This document shows positions 63,548 through 64,000 of a DNA stretch of 64,000 nucleotides, piece by piece. The notes under the pieces are model-generated. The model was not told the DNA's origin, did no database searches, and saw nothing but the letters and a program-made list of their open reading frames with translations. Position 1 is the stretch's first letter. Every line of letters starts with the position of its first letter. The position numbers were made by a program, and so were the translations under genes. Source of the DNA: Paludibacteraceae bacterium (GTDB taxonomy: Bacteria; Bacteroidota; Bacteroidia; Bacteroidales; Paludibacteraceae); NCBI GenBank assembly GCA_017938155.1, contig JAGBCD010000040.1, positions 1 to 64,000 on the forward strand, written 5' to 3'.

Positions 63548-64000
63548 TTAATCAATTGCTTGATTTGCTGTTATTATAATCATTTGGACTATATCTTGAA
63601 CCTTGCACCCCCTACTCAAATCGTTAACAGGTTTAGCAATACCTTGAAGAATAGGTCCAACCGCATCAGCTCCCGAAAAACGTTCCACTAATTTATAACC
63701 AATATTTCCTGCTTGCAAATCTGGGAACACCAGTACATTTGCCTTACCTGCAACAGGACTATTCGGAGCCTTGAGTTGAGCAACTTTACCTACAATAGCA
63801 GCATCCAATTGAAGTTCACCATCAATGAGTACATCTGGAGCCAAAGAGCGAGCAATAGAGGTCGCTTCTATTACCTTGTCCACCAACGGATGTTTTGCGC
63901 TACCTTGAGTTGAGAACGAAAGCATTGCCACACGTGGTTCTACCCCTCCTAATGATTTTGCTGTTTGAGCAGTAGAAACAGCTATTTGTGCCAACTCTTC
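63548..64000 (-). CDS. pta: Phosphate acetyltransferase, 3' part
   Basis: The last about 151 residues of Pta, open to the window edge at 64000 (E-E-L-A-Q-I at the edge). Family segments are VAMLSFSTQGSAKHPLVDKV, DGELQLDAA, VLVFPDLQAGNIGYKL and the C-terminal SRGCKVQDIVQMIIITANQ. It converts acetyl-CoA and phosphate to acetyl phosphate, used by AckA encoded 15 bases downstream. Confidence 0.94.
   Translation of the reverse strand, partial: EELAQIAVSTAQTAKSLGGVEPRVAMLSFSTQGSAKHPLVDKVIEATSIARSLAPDVLIDGELQLDAAIVGKVAQLKAPNSPVAGKANVLVFPDLQAGNIGYKLVERFSGADAVGPILQGIAKPVNDLSRGCKVQDIVQMIIITANQAID

Overview
The window comes from a Bacteroidales chromosome (phylum Bacteroidota), probably a polysaccharide-degrading gut- or rumen-type organism. 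The evidence is consistent throughout. Almost every recognisable promoter is of the Bacteroidota type, with a TTTG box, about 20 nt, then TAnnTTTG. SecD and SecF are fused. There are SPII lipoproteins of Bacteroidota style, Listeria-Bacteroides (InlB_B) repeats, BspA-type leucine-rich repeats, a GGGP-synthase-like UbiA enzyme next to maf, and many secreted glycoside hydrolases. I cannot fix the genus.

Layout. 1-463 is the 3' end of a fumarate reductase/succinate dehydrogenase iron-sulfur gene. 464-11350 is an accessory region. It holds a cytoplasmic LRR-Sel1-DEDDh exonuclease fusion with a lipoprotein, then an AAA ATPase/HNH nuclease pair of Septu type, an Abi_2/HEPN abortive-infection gene behind a short leader hairpin, and a wHTH remnant. 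About 260 bp of structured repeat (5639-5897 and 10939-11195) brackets the ATPase-to-wHTH segment. 11351-20445 is mostly housekeeping: GH9 endoglucanase, patatin, trigger factor, an Mpl-like Mur ligase, dCMP deaminase, S41 protease and a transglutaminase lipoprotein. 20446-21080 is a remarkable array of mini-hairpins, with a 19-bp unit in 17 copies, between two convergent genes.

21079-29653 (minus strand) holds a giant InlB-repeat surface protein, small uncharacterised genes, an HNH-like protein, a DUF1016 nuclease and a Ser-rich protein with a C-terminal anchor. 29654-30682 is a long non-coding region rich in short-period repeats and hairpins. 30683-32624 is clpP-clpX. 32730-42323 (minus) is a five-gene galactoside operon: GH2, galK, galM, GH2 beta-galactosidase and GH3. 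42675-50457 (minus) has secDF, initiator tRNA, a secreted alpha-amylase directly behind sufB, and tRNA-Cys. 50457-64000 has rlmI, an RNase D-like gene, a LytTR regulator with a periplasmic partner, upp, a VanZ-like gene, dprA, a 55-aa membrane protein, parC, maf, a UbiA prenyltransferase, a cytoplasmic GH13, ackA and the 3' end of pta.

The genes combine starch, cellulose and galactoside breakdown outside or at the envelope (GH9, GH13, GH2, GH3, galM), galactose phosphorylation (galK), and acetate plus ATP production (pta-ackA), with fumarate respiration (frdB). The strongest candidates for undescribed biology are four. The first is the constant-linker, variable-hairpin array at 20446-21080. 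The second is the repeat-bracketed defence segment, whose hairpin shows a compensatory change between copies. The third is the HEPN gene with its hairpin-poly(U) leader. The fourth is the LRR-Sel1-exonuclease fusion. All calls are from reading the sequence alone; no database search was run.
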